The position numbers and the translations under genes were made by a program. The notes under the pieces were generated by a model. It was not told the origin of the DNA. It did not search any database and was given only the letters and a program-made list of their open reading frames with translations. From Eggerthellales bacterium (GTDB lineage: Bacteria > Actinomycetota > Coriobacteriia > Coriobacteriales > Eggerthellaceae), in contig JAQXVU010000048.1 in NCBI GenBank assembly GCA_029225085.1, positions 1 through 64,000 of the forward strand: DNA of 64,000 nt, written 5' to 3'. Positions 26,582 to 34,720 of the stretch are shown one piece after another. The stretch's first letter is position 1, and each line of letters starts with the position of its first letter.

Positions 26582-27442
26582 ATGGAATTGACTCGTGTTA
26601 AGAGCAAGGTCGCAGCTCTCGCAGCTGCTGCCGTTCTGGCTGTAGGCTGCGTAAGCCTGACCGCCTGCGGTTCTAACGACTCCGCACCTTCCGGCGAGGA
26701 TGCCGTCATCACCGTTGGCGCATCTCCTACCCCTCACGCTGAGATCCTGACCAACGCTGTTGCCCCTATCCTCGAGGAGCAGGGTTACACCCTCGAGGTC
26801 ACTGAGTTCCAGGATTACGTGCAGCCTAACACCGCTGTCGAGAACGACGAGCTCGATGCCAACTACTTCCAGCATGTGAACTACCTGAACTCCTTCAACG
26901 AGGAGAAAGGCACTCACCTGGTAAACGCTGGCTATGTTCACTATGAGCCTTTCGGTTTGTATGCCGGCAAGTCCTCTGACCTGAGCAACATCGCCGATGG
27001 CGCTACCATCGCTGTTCCTAACGACACCACCAATGAGGCTCGCGCTCTGCTCCTGCTGCAGCAGGAGGGCCTGATCGAGCTGGCTGAGGGTGCCGACATC
27101 ACCGCTACCGTGAAGGACATCACCTCTAATCCTCACAACCTTGAGTTCAAGGAGCTCGAGGCAGCCCAGGTTTCCCACGCTCTTGAGGACGTAGACTTCG
27201 CCATCATCAACGGCAACTACGCTCTGCAGGCTGGTCTGAGCATCTCCGACGCTCTGGCTATCGAGTCTAACTCCGGCGTTGTTGCTGAGCAGTACGGCAA
27301 CATCATCGCTGTAAAGGACGGCAACCAGGATTCCGACAAGATCAAGGCTCTGGTTGCAGCTCTGCAGTCCGACGAGGTTAAGCAGTACATCGAGGAGACC
27401 TACAGCGGAGCAGTTGTTCCTCTGGACCTCGAGGTGCAGTAA
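26582..27442 (+). CDS. metQ: NlpA/MetQ-family substrate-binding lipoprotein
   Basis: A 286-aa lipoprotein of the NlpA family, which captures methionine or related compounds for an ABC importer. The signal peptide ends in the lipobox SLTAC with Cys29. The mature part has VGASPTPHAEIL, the QPNTAVENDELDANYFQHVNY region and YVHYEPFGLYAGK, all characteristic. GAAAGGA lies upstream of ATG. It is followed by the ATPase and permease genes. No SAM-I riboswitch or T-box was found in the leader. Methionine specificity is by family only. Confidence 0.93.
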   Translation: MELTRVKSKVAALAAAAVLAVGCVSLTACGSNDSAPSGEDAVITVGASPTPHAEILTNAVAPILEEQGYTLEVTEFQDYVQPNTAVENDELDANYFQHVNYLNSFNEEKGTHLVNAGYVHYEPFGLYAGKSSDLSNIADGATIAVPNDTTNEARALLLLQQEGLIELAEGADITATVKDITSNPHNLEFKELEAAQVSHALEDVDFAIINGNYALQAGLSISDALAIESNSGVVAEQYGNIIAVKDGNQDSDKIKALVAALQSDEVKQYIEETYSGAVVPLDLEVQ

Positions 27443-27476
27443 ACTTACTTCCTCGTATAGGAACCCTATGAATGAG

Positions 27477-27504
27477 CGGTGCGCTGCTTTCGGGCGGCGC
27501 ACCG
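27477..27504 (+). promoter_or_regulatory. intercistronic hairpin between metQ and metN
   Basis: An 11-bp stem with one wobble (27477-27487 with 27494-27504) around TTTCGG. It is not followed by a T-run. It may protect metQ mRNA or reduce readthrough, giving more binding protein than transporter. Confidence 0.6.
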
Positions 27505-27585
27505 TCGTTGCGTTTCTGAAGTCGGTTGCCCAAAGGAGCCTGCGGGCTGTTTGGGGCAGGTGTCTTCCAGACTAGAAGGAACCAA

Positions 27586-28356
27586 ATGATAGAGATTAAG
27601 AACGTAGACAAGATCTACGAGACCAAGGAGGGCAAGTTCCAGGCCCTTCACGATGTGAGCCTCACCATCAATGATGGCGACATCTTCGGCATCATCGGCG
27701 AGTCCGGTGCCGGCAAGTCGACCTTGGTGCGCTGCATCAATCTGTTGGAGCGTCCTACCGCCGGTCAGATCGTGGTAGATGGCGTTGATGTCACGGGCTA
27801 TACCGGCTCTCAGCTGAACACCTTCCGTCACGATATCGGCATGATCTTCCAGAACTTCAGTCTCTTTCAGCAGCAGACGGTGCTGAAGAACGTCACCTTC
27901 CCCCTCGATGTGCGCGGCGAGGACTCCAAGAAGTCCCAGGAGCGCGCTCGGGAGCTTCTGGCCATGGTGGGTTTGGAAGGCAAGGAGGGTCGCTATCCCT
28001 CAGAGCTTTCCGGTGGACAGCAGCAGCGTGTGGCCATTGCTCGCGCTTTGGCCAACAACCCCAAGTTCTTGCTGTGCGACGAGGCCACCAGCGCCCTCGA
28101 CTCTCGCACCACCATTCAGATCCTCGATCTGCTGCAGGACATCAACAAGAAGATGGGCGTCACCCTGGTGGTCATCACCCATGCTCTTTCCGTGGTAGAG
28201 CAGATCTGCAACCGCGTGGCCGTCATCGATAAGGGCGTCATTGTGGAGCAGGGCGAGGTGGCCGACGTGTTCTCGAACCCTCAGTCCGAGGCGGCGCAGT
28301 TCCTGCTGCAGCATACGGCTGTAAGCTCCACCATCACCATGAAGAAGGAGGCCTAG
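27586..28356 (+). CDS. metN: methionine-type ABC importer ATPase lacking the C-terminal NIL domain
   Basis: A 256-aa ATPase with Walker [11 protein letters not shown]-loop MIFQNF, signature LSGGQQQR, Walker [13 protein letters not shown] and the switch His in VITHALS. It energises uptake with MetQ and MetI. Typical MetN proteins are about 340 aa and end in an ACT-like NIL domain that binds methionine and shuts the transporter down. This one stops shortly after the ATPase core, so that feedback is missing or supplied otherwise. ATG 27586 has AGAAGGA five bases upstream; the frame is open from 27526. The metI start follows two bases after the stop. Confidence 0.92.
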   Translation: MIEIKNVDKIYETKEGKFQALHDVSLTINDGDIFGIIGESGAGKSTLVRCINLLERPTAGQIVVDGVDVTGYTGSQLNTFRHDIGMIFQNFSLFQQQTVLKNVTFPLDVRGEDSKKSQERARELLAMVGLEGKEGRYPSELSGGQQQRVAIARALANNPKFLLCDEATSALDSRTTIQILDLLQDINKKMGVTLVVITHALSVVEQICNRVAVIDKGVIVEQGEVADVFSNPQSEAAQFLLQHTAVSSTITMKKEA

Positions 28357-28357
28357 C

Positions 28358-29038
28358 ATGGATGTCATCTCGACCTTCATCGCCGACTACGGCCAGCTGT
28401 TCGTAGACGGCACCATCGACACCCTGATCATGACCTGCGTGTCCTGCTTCTTCGCCTACGTGATCGGTCTGCCCATGGGCATCGCCTTCCATGTGACCAC
28501 GCCGAACGGTCTGCATCCTATGAAGGTGGTGAACACGATCCTGGGTTGGATCATCAACATCGGTCGTTCCATCCCCTTCATCATTCTGCTGGTCGCCCTG
28601 ATTCCGTTCACCCGTCTCCTGGTGGGCACTTCCCTGGGCATCTGGGGCGCTATCGTTCCTCTGACGGTTTCCGCAGCTCCTTTCGTGGCGCGCATCGTCG
28701 AGCAGAGCCTGGCGGAGTGCGATCCCTCTCTGGTGGAAGCTGCTCAGGCCTTTGGCGCATCGAATACTCAGATCATCTTCAAGGTCGTTCTGCGTGAGAC
28801 CCTGCCTTCCCTGGTTCGCGGCGTTGCCATTACCTTCGTGAACCTCTTCGGCTACACCGCTATGGCCGGCGCTGTTGGTGCAGGCGGCCTGGGCGACATC
28901 GCCATTCGCTACGGCTATCAGCGTTGGGTCACCGAGGCTATGGTTGTGGCCATTATCCTCTGCGTGATTCTGGTCATCATCTTCCAGACCTTCGGAGACT
29001 GGCTGGCTCGCAAGGTCGACCATCGTCGTCGCGCATAG
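28358..29038 (+). CDS. metI: methionine-type ABC importer permease
   Basis: A 226-aa permease with five to six helices and the EAA coupling loop EAAQAFGASNTQIIFKVVL. It also has the MetI-typical GYTAMAGAVGAGGLGDIAIR segment. AAGGAGG at 28345-28351, inside the end of metN, drives translation. The protein pairs with MetN to form the transmembrane channel. Confidence 0.94.
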   Translation: MDVISTFIADYGQLFVDGTIDTLIMTCVSCFFAYVIGLPMGIAFHVTTPNGLHPMKVVNTILGWIINIGRSIPFIILLVALIPFTRLLVGTSLGIWGAIVPLTVSAAPFVARIVEQSLAECDPSLVEAAQAFGASNTQIIFKVVLRETLPSLVRGVAITFVNLFGYTAMAGAVGAGGLGDIAIRYGYQRWVTEAMVVAIILCVILVIIFQTFGDWLARKVDHRRRA

Positions 29039-29078
29039 GGAGGACGCTAGCGCGAAATCTCCTTGGTTCGTGAACGAG

Positions 29079-29109
29079 GCCGGGTGCTCGAAAGGGTGCC
29101 CGGCTTTTT
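29079..29109 (+). terminator. terminator after metQNI
   Basis: A 10-bp stem including wobble pairs (29079-29088 with 29095-29104), loop CGAAAG, and TTTTT. Confidence 0.85.
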
Positions 29110-29119
29110 GTTGCCCTGG

Positions 29120-29202
29120 GGCGCGGTGGGCGCGGCTTTGAAAGGGCGAGCGTGCCTGACTGGCGTGCTGGAGTTGGCGAACGTGCTTTGGCGCGGTGGG
29201 CG
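29120..29202. repeat. degenerate repeats downstream of metI
   Basis: GGCGCGGTGGGCG occurs exactly at 29120-29132 and 29190-29202. Between them GGCGAGCGTGC (29145) and GGCGAACGTGC (29176) are 31 bp apart. No gene is seen in this interval. Confidence 0.55.
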
Positions 29203-29360
29203 TTCAGGAAGTTCTTTTATTGAACTGTCGCATAGATTTGTTGGGTTTTTGAAGATTTGCGCAAATAGAAGCGCATTCTATGGGCAATGGTACCCATATG
29301 GGGCAAGAACGAATCTATGCAGTGGTTTTTATGCATTCGTGAGGCTACGATGAAATTCCA

Positions 29361-29452
29361 GTTAGGTGCAGGTTGTATTCCGCTGAGATTCCCGTGAGGT
29401 ATGGCGGCCTCGTCGGTGCGGGAATGGGCAGCTCACCTGCCTGAGGAAGGAA
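29361..29452 (+). promoter_or_regulatory. structured leader, weak resemblance to a c-di-AMP (ydaO) riboswitch
   Basis: Nested pairings are visible: GCAGGT (29368-29373) with ACCTGC (29435-29440), ATTCCCG (29388-29394) with CGGGAAT (29419-29425), and GAGG with CCTC inside. The 3' part, CAGCTCACC then GAGGAAGGA, recalls the end of ydaO-type riboswitches, which often precede wall-remodelling genes. The 5' half does not match well, so this is only a candidate. Confidence 0.28.
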
Positions 29453-29459
29453 ATTGAAC

Positions 29460-30662
29460 ATGAGCAAGTCCGTTCTGCTGCAGCGTGGGGGCACGCTGCT
29501 CGTTGCGTTGGTGGCTACACTCGCGGTGGCTTTCGCGGTATGCCTGTCGCCCGCAACGACTCAGGCTCAGGCCGCCGATAGCCTGAATGCCTCCTATTCC
29601 ACGAAATCCGGCTCCTTTAAGACCGTGAGCATGGGCAAGACTGCAGGAAGCACTTCGTCTTCCGCAAAGGCCCTGTTGGCTGTGAAGGTTTCTAAGAAGA
29701 GCAAGCTTTCCGGCAGCGTGTCCTACTCTGTGTACTGCAAGGGCAAGAAGTACTCCGCCTCTAACGGAAAGGCTGCCGGCAAGAAGGTCGCCATGCAGGC
29801 CATGACCGTGAAGCTGTCGAAGTCCCTGGGCAAGAAGTACGACGTGTACTATCGCGTGTACGTGAAGGGCTATGGCTGGCTGTCCTGGGCCAAGAACGGT
29901 GCCAAGGCCGGTACCAGCGATAAGGGCAAGTACGTCACCGCATATCAGGTGAAGCTGGTTAAGAAGAAGGGCAAGGCTCCTTCCGGAACTTACACCGGCG
30001 GTACCTATGTGAACAGTGCGTTTTTTGGTCTCACCGGCAACTTGAAGGCTGACAGCATCATCGCCACTACGGCGGGATCGAAGAGCCTGAACAGCTGCCT
30101 GTCTTGGGTGGCGAGCAACGTGGTCGACTCTAACGGCAACGTTTCGAACCTGAAGAGCACGTCTAACCTGAAGAAGGCCGCCATCCGCGCCTTCAACGAC
30201 AAGAAGGGCGATTGCTATAACTTTACGGCCGCTATGTACTATCTAGCCAAGTACAAGGGCTACAAGGTGAAGGCCATCGATGGCCAGCGTGGCACCTGCC
30301 TCACATCCGCAAAGTACTCCCTGGTAGACGGCTACCTGGTAGATTCTGCGGGTACCGCCTATAACGAGGACGCCTATGCTGATGGCGCGGTTGTGGAAGT
30401 GCAGGATCCCCTCCTGAACCGTGGCTACTGGGTAGTGGATGGCGCTGTTCCCCTGCGTTATTCCACGTATAGCTGGTGCGAGGTTGTGGTGAATGGCCAG
30501 ACCCTCATCTATGACCCCACCTATGAGCGTACCTGCAAGTATCTTTACAAGTTCGCCTCTGGCTCGTACAAGGCCTACGGCATGACCTATGACTACGCAG
30601 CTGCTCATGCGCTGAGCGCTGATCCTACGGTGGCTCCGAGAACTCAGGCCTACCGTAAGTAG
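29460..30662 (+). CDS. secreted ChW-repeat / transglutaminase-like protein, catalytic His substituted
   Basis: A 400-aa exported protein. The signal peptide ends near AQA (residue about 38). Residues about 45-175 contain ChW-type repeats (VYVKGYGWLSWAKNGAKAGT), a cell-surface module. The C-terminal half is transglutaminase-like. The Cys is present in KKGDCYNFTAAMYY and the Asp in IYDPTYE, but the usual His before Trp is replaced (YSTYSWCEVVV has Tyr/Ser). It may therefore be a non-catalytic binder. ATG 29460 is preferred over TTG 29454 because AGGAAGGA then sits eight bases away. A lipoprotein gene and the dlt operon follow. Confidence 0.85.
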   Translation: MSKSVLLQRGGTLLVALVATLAVAFAVCLSPATTQAQAADSLNASYSTKSGSFKTVSMGKTAGSTSSSAKALLAVKVSKKSKLSGSVSYSVYCKGKKYSASNGKAAGKKVAMQAMTVKLSKSLGKKYDVYYRVYVKGYGWLSWAKNGAKAGTSDKGKYVTAYQVKLVKKKGKAPSGTYTGGTYVNSAFFGLTGNLKADSIIATTAGSKSLNSCLSWVASNVVDSNGNVSNLKSTSNLKKAAIRAFNDKKGDCYNFTAAMYYLAKYKGYKVKAIDGQRGTCLTSAKYSLVDGYLVDSAGTAYNEDAYADGAVVEVQDPLLNRGYWVVDGAVPLRYSTYSWCEVVVNGQTLIYDPTYERTCKYLYKFASGSYKAYGMTYDYAAAHALSADPTVAPRTQAYRK

Positions 30663-30680
30663 CGAAAGGATCGTTTCTCC

Positions 30681-31631
30681 GTGAAAAATGCTCTGATGGG
30701 CATGAGGACTGCGGTGGTGGCATTTGCCGCCGCAGCCCTCTTCGCGTTGTCTGGTTGCGGTATGGGAAATGCCGGAACCATTGGCAACGACGATGCCTCT
30801 ACCTCTATAGCTCTTACCAACGAACTGGGCGCTCCCGTTTGCTCCGTGAACGTACGCGAGCAGGGCAAGGACTCTGGCGGGGACCCGCTGCCTCAGTCTG
30901 GCTACCTTAATGAGGGCGCTACGGCCCAGCTGAAGGTTGATGCCGCCGCCGGCACGCTGTATGACGTGACCTTGGCTTGCATTAATGGCGCGACCTATGA
31001 GCTGCATGGGGTTCCTTTAGCCGACGTGCAGGACGCCTTTGCGAAGGTAAGCCCCTCGACGGGTTTGGGGTATCTGACCTACACCAGCGTGAAGCTGGGG
31101 GACGAGATTAATACGCTCCCTGACGAGAAAGCCTTCAGCGAGAAATCGGCCTACGAGGCTTCCCTGGTGAAGGTTTCCTTCACGTCGTCTCACGCCACGG
31201 TGACCGTGGGTAAGAAGAGCTGCAAGGGTTCCTGCAGCCTGAAGGTGGTAGGAGGCAAGAAACTCACCTTCACGGTGAAGGCTCAGGATGGCTATGAGAT
31301 CAGCAAGGTGACCGCCACCAGTGCCGGCGCCAAGGTAAAGGTGAAGAGGACTTCCTCCGGCGCCTATCGCATCAGCGCCGATGACGTGGCCAGCGGCCTG
31401 ACCATCAAGGTGACTGCCAAGAAGGTGCAGACCGAGCAGAATACCTGGAACGACAACCAGTACTACACCTACAACCAGGGCGGATCCGGCACCGACGATG
31501 CAGGATCGGGCAATGACTCCGGCAGCGGCTCTGGCAGCAAGGCTGACAGCGGCCCTGCCAAGCCTTCCAAACCAACCCAGCCTACCGAGCCCTCCGATTC
31601 CGGTACCGGCGACAATTGCTTCGACCTCTAG
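30681..31631 (+). CDS. lipoprotein with beta-rich repeat domain and Gly/Ser/Pro tail
   Basis: A 316-aa lipoprotein with lipobox LSGC at Cys26. Residues about 165-255 form a bacterial-repeat-like beta domain (KKLTFTVKAQDGYEISKVTA). The C-terminus is low-complexity Gly/Ser/Asp then Pro/Lys/Thr. GTG 30681 is preceded by GAAAGGA at ten bases, slightly far, so an internal Met is possible. It lies 18 bp after the transglutaminase-like gene and just before dltA, whose ribosome-binding site overlaps its stop. A role at the cell surface is likely; the exact function is unknown. Confidence 0.82.
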   Translation: MKNALMGMRTAVVAFAAAALFALSGCGMGNAGTIGNDDASTSIALTNELGAPVCSVNVREQGKDSGGDPLPQSGYLNEGATAQLKVDAAAGTLYDVTLACINGATYELHGVPLADVQDAFAKVSPSTGLGYLTYTSVKLGDEINTLPDEKAFSEKSAYEASLVKVSFTSSHATVTVGKKSCKGSCSLKVVGGKKLTFTVKAQDGYEISKVTATSAGAKVKVKRTSSGAYRISADDVASGLTIKVTAKKVQTEQNTWNDNQYYTYNQGGSGTDDAGSGNDSGSGSGSKADSGPAKPSKPTQPTEPSDSGTGDNCFDL

Positions 31632-31639
31632 GAGGGACT

Positions 31640-33286
31640 ATGAGCGAGTTTCTAGATTCGGTCCTTTCCTGGGCGGAGAAGACCCCCGATGCCGTTGCCT
31701 ATGAGAACACCAAGGGCGAGCGCCTGACCTATGGCCAGCTTGCTCAGAAGTCTGCGGCATTGGCCTGCTATCTGCAGAATGCCTGCGAGGAGAAGGCCCC
31801 CGTCATTTTGTACGGTCACAAGGGAGCCGCCATGGTGGTGGGCATGTTCGCTTGCATGCGCAGTGGCCATGCCTACGTGCCCATCGACGTCTCGTTTCCC
31901 GCAACCCGCATTCAGCTCATCGTGAACCAGCTGCCCGACGTGGCGGCGCTGTGCACGGAGCCAGTAGGGGAGGAAAATCCCCTGGCCAGCCTTGCTGGTG
32001 CGGTCTCCCCTGAAGGTTTGGAAGAAATCTGCGCCGAGCCTGTGTCCGATGAGGCGCTGGCTGCTCTGCGGCCCATCTCCGGAGACGATGGTCAGTACAT
32101 CCTGTTCACCTCGGGTTCTACCGGAACCCCGAAGGGCGTGGTGCAGCGGGCAGAGAGCATCGACCTGACCAGCCGCTACTTCCGTACCCTTCTCCCTGAA
32201 GGGGAGGGCTTGGTGTGCTTTAACCGGGCGCCCTTCTCCTTCGACCTGAGCATCTTCGACTTCCTCATGGCCCTGCCGTGCGGTCATACCATGTTCTCCC
32301 TCGAGAAGAATGTGGAAGAGAGTCTGGCCCAGACCTTCGACGCTTTGGCAGGGGCAGGGGTGAACGTGTGGGTTTCTACCCCGTCCTTCCTGAACATGTG
32401 CCTGACGGATCCGTCCTTCTCCCCGGAGCTCTTGCCCCAAGTGAAGGTCTTCATCATGTGCGGCGAGACCCTGCATAACGCCACGGCTGCGACCTGCTTG
32501 CAGCGCTTCTGTGAAGCCAGCCTGGTGAACATGTACGGTCCCACGGAGACCTGCGGCGCAGTGACCCATAGCTACATCACGGCGGATATGGCCGCAGACC
32601 CAGCGCCCCTGCCGGTAGGCCGTCCCAGCGCCTACTCCCAGATTGTTATTGCCGACCCCGAGACCTTGCAGGAGGTACCTGCTGGCGAGCGGGGCGAGAT
32701 CCTCATCTTGGGAAACACCGCAGCTGCCGGCTATTACGGTGACGAGGAGAAGACCAAGGCCGCTTTCTTCCTGCGGGAGAATGCCCGGGGAGAGCTTGCT
32801 CGCTGCTATCGCACTGGTGACGAGGGCTACCTCGATGACCAGGGGGTTCTGCAGTATTGCGGCCGCTTCGACCTTCAGCTGAAGGTGGGTGGCTACCGCA
32901 TAGAGCTGGGGGATATCGAGGAGAACCTGGCCAGCCTGCCACAGGTGGCGGCTTGCTGCGTGCTGCCCGTATCCCGCAACGGCATGGTGTCCTCCCTCTG
33001 CGCTCATGTAGTTCCCGAGGCCGGTATCGCCGGTGACCGTCATCTCACCAAGGCTTTGAAGGAGGCCCTGAAGGAGCTTCTTCCCGCCTATATGATTCCC
33101 CGCACCTTCGCCTATCACCAGGCGCTGCCTACCAACGTGAACGGCAAGGTCGACCGTAAGGCTCTGGCGGCAGAGTCCGACAAGCCGTCCGCTCGTGGCG
33201 GTGCGGCGGCTGCTCCCGATGCCGAGGCTGGTGCGGCAACTGCCCGTAACGCCGGGGTTGGCGCAGCGGAAGGAGGGCGCGGCTGA
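31640..33286 (+). CDS. dltA: D-alanine--carrier protein ligase with Ala/Gly tail
   Basis: A 548-aa adenylation enzyme that activates D-alanine and loads it onto DltC for teichoic-acid D-alanylation. Visible motifs are the P-loop FTSGSTGTPKG, MYGPTETCGAV, YRTGDEGYLD and the catalytic Lys in NGKVDRK. Normal DltA ends soon after this point; here about 30 extra residues of Ala/Gly-rich sequence follow, built on 30-bp DNA units. ATG 31640 follows AGGAGGG. The stop overlaps dltB by one base. Confidence 0.94.
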   Translation: MSEFLDSVLSWAEKTPDAVAYENTKGERLTYGQLAQKSAALACYLQNACEEKAPVILYGHKGAAMVVGMFACMRSGHAYVPIDVSFPATRIQLIVNQLPDVAALCTEPVGEENPLASLAGAVSPEGLEEICAEPVSDEALAALRPISGDDGQYILFTSGSTGTPKGVVQRAESIDLTSRYFRTLLPEGEGLVCFNRAPFSFDLSIFDFLMALPCGHTMFSLEKNVEESLAQTFDALAGAGVNVWVSTPSFLNMCLTDPSFSPELLPQVKVFIMCGETLHNATAATCLQRFCEASLVNMYGPTETCGAVTHSYITADMAADPAPLPVGRPSAYSQIVIADPETLQEVPAGERGEILILGNTAAAGYYGDEEKTKAAFFLRENARGELARCYRTGDEGYLDDQGVLQYCGRFDLQLKVGGYRIELGDIEENLASLPQVAACCVLPVSRNGMVSSLCAHVVPEAGIAGDRHLTKALKEALKELLPAYMIPRTFAYHQALPTNVNGKVDRKALAAESDKPSARGGAAAAPDAEAGAATARNAGVGAAEGGRG

Positions 33287-33289
33287 TGT
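33200..33289 (+). repeat. 30-bp repeats forming the DltA tail
   Basis: GGTGCGGC-type units begin at exactly 33200, 33230 and 33260 (the last is GGCGCAGC). They encode GAA-starting decapeptides at residues 521-548 and include the dltB ribosome-binding site. Confidence 0.8.
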
Positions 33290-34479
33290 CCTTCTACATC
33301 GATCCCGCCTTCTTCATCATTGTGGGCGTTGCCATGGTGCCAGCGGTGCTGCTGGGTCTTCAGGGCAGGGCCAGCAAGACCTATGGCCTGGGCCTGTCTC
33401 TGGTGATGCTGGGCTTCCTGTTCTGCCGTGACCTGGGCGGCTTGGCTGCCTTCGCCGTGTTTCTGGCAGTGTCCTGCGGCGCGGCGTTCGCCACCCTGCA
33501 TTGGTTCACCGCCGAGGATCCCCGTCGCATCCTGAAGTATCGCCTTGCGTTGGTGGTGGCCCTGTTGCCCTTGGTGTCCGCCAAGGTGTCCGCCGTCTTC
33601 GACGCCAATATCCTGGGATTCCTGGGCATCTCGTACCTGACCTTCAAGTCCGTGCAGGTCATCATCGAGATTCGCGATGGCCTCATCACCCAGATGAGCT
33701 TCGCCGACTACCTGTACTTCCTGGTGTTCTTCCCCGTGTTCACCTCGGGCCCCATCATGCGCAGTCGCGACTTCATGGCTCAGATCGCCGAGCCTCCCGA
33801 CCATGATGAGTATGTGGGCCTCCTGGCGAAGGGCCTGGGCTGGTTCGTGAAGGGCGTGGTGTACAGCTTCCTTTTGGCCGGCATCTTCCACTGGCTTCTG
33901 TGGTTCGGCCCCTCGGCCATCGGAACCGCCACCACCTCTGACGCGGTGCTCGCTGCCCTCGTGCAGGGTCTGTGCTACGGCCTGTACCTGTTCTTCGACT
34001 TCGCAGGCTACAGCCTCATGGCCATGGGCGTGGGCGCTGCCATGGGCGTGCGGGTGCCCGCCAACTTTAACGCCCCCTTCGCCAGCCTGGATATCAAGGA
34101 CTTCTGGAATCGCTGGCACATCACCCTGTCCTTCTGGCTGCGCGACTACGTGTTCATGCGAGTGAGCCGGGTGGCGGTGAAGCGCAAGTGGTTCAAGGAC
34201 CGCGCCTACACGGCCTGCCTGGGCTTCATGTGCAACATGACCCTCATGGGTTTGTGGCACGGCCTCACCGTCGACTACATCGCCTACGGCATCTACCATG
34301 GCCTGCTGCTGAGCATCTGCGAGCTCTACCAGCGCAAATCTAAGTTCTACAAGGCTCACAAGAAGGAGACCTGGTACAAGGTCCTGTCCTGGTTCATCAC
34401 CATGGTGGCAGTGTTCTTCGGCTTCGCCTTGTTCAGCGGACAAGTAACCACCCTCGTGTTAGGAGCAATGAATGTCTAA
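33286..34479 (+). CDS. dltB: MBOAT-family D-alanyl transfer protein
   Basis: A 397-aa multi-pass membrane protein of the MBOAT acyltransferase family, which passes D-alanine from DltC across the membrane. The conserved His lies in LMGLWHGLTVDYIAYGIYHG. FWNRWHITLSFWLRDYVF and PIMRSRDFM are also typical. AAGGAGGG (33270-33277) precedes the TGATG overlap with dltA. Confidence 0.95.
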   Translation: MSFYIDPAFFIIVGVAMVPAVLLGLQGRASKTYGLGLSLVMLGFLFCRDLGGLAAFAVFLAVSCGAAFATLHWFTAEDPRRILKYRLALVVALLPLVSAKVSAVFDANILGFLGISYLTFKSVQVIIEIRDGLITQMSFADYLYFLVFFPVFTSGPIMRSRDFMAQIAEPPDHDEYVGLLAKGLGWFVKGVVYSFLLAGIFHWLLWFGPSAIGTATTSDAVLAALVQGLCYGLYLFFDFAGYSLMAMGVGAAMGVRVPANFNAPFASLDIKDFWNRWHITLSFWLRDYVFMRVSRVAVKRKWFKDRAYTACLGFMCNMTLMGLWHGLTVDYIAYGIYHGLLLSICELYQRKSKFYKAHKKETWYKVLSWFITMVAVFFGFALFSGQVTTLVLGAMNV

Positions 34480-34717
34480 GGAAGCAACCTCCCAGGAGAT
34501 CCTCGATCTGGTGTGCGAGATCTGCGGCGATGACTGCGTGTATGACGAGCTCGACCTCGATCTGTTCGAGGAGGGCCTCTTCGACTCCCTGGCCGCCATC
34601 GAGTTTCTGGTGGAAGTAGAGGAGCGCTTCGGCGTTTCCATCGCTCCTACGGAGCTTGAGCGCCAGGAGATGAACACGCCTCAGAAGATCGTCGATCGCA
34701 TCATGGAGCGTCTGTAG
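34472..34717 (+). CDS. dltC: D-alanyl carrier protein
   Basis: An 81-aa acyl-carrier-like protein. The phosphopantetheine Ser39 is in EEGLFDSLAAIEFLV. Its start overlaps the end of dltB by eight bases, with TAGGAGC five bases upstream. It carries D-alanine from DltA to DltB. Confidence 0.95.
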   Translation: MSKEATSQEILDLVCEICGDDCVYDELDLDLFEEGLFDSLAAIEFLVEVEERFGVSIAPTELERQEMNTPQKIVDRIMERL

Positions 34718-34720
34718 CCC

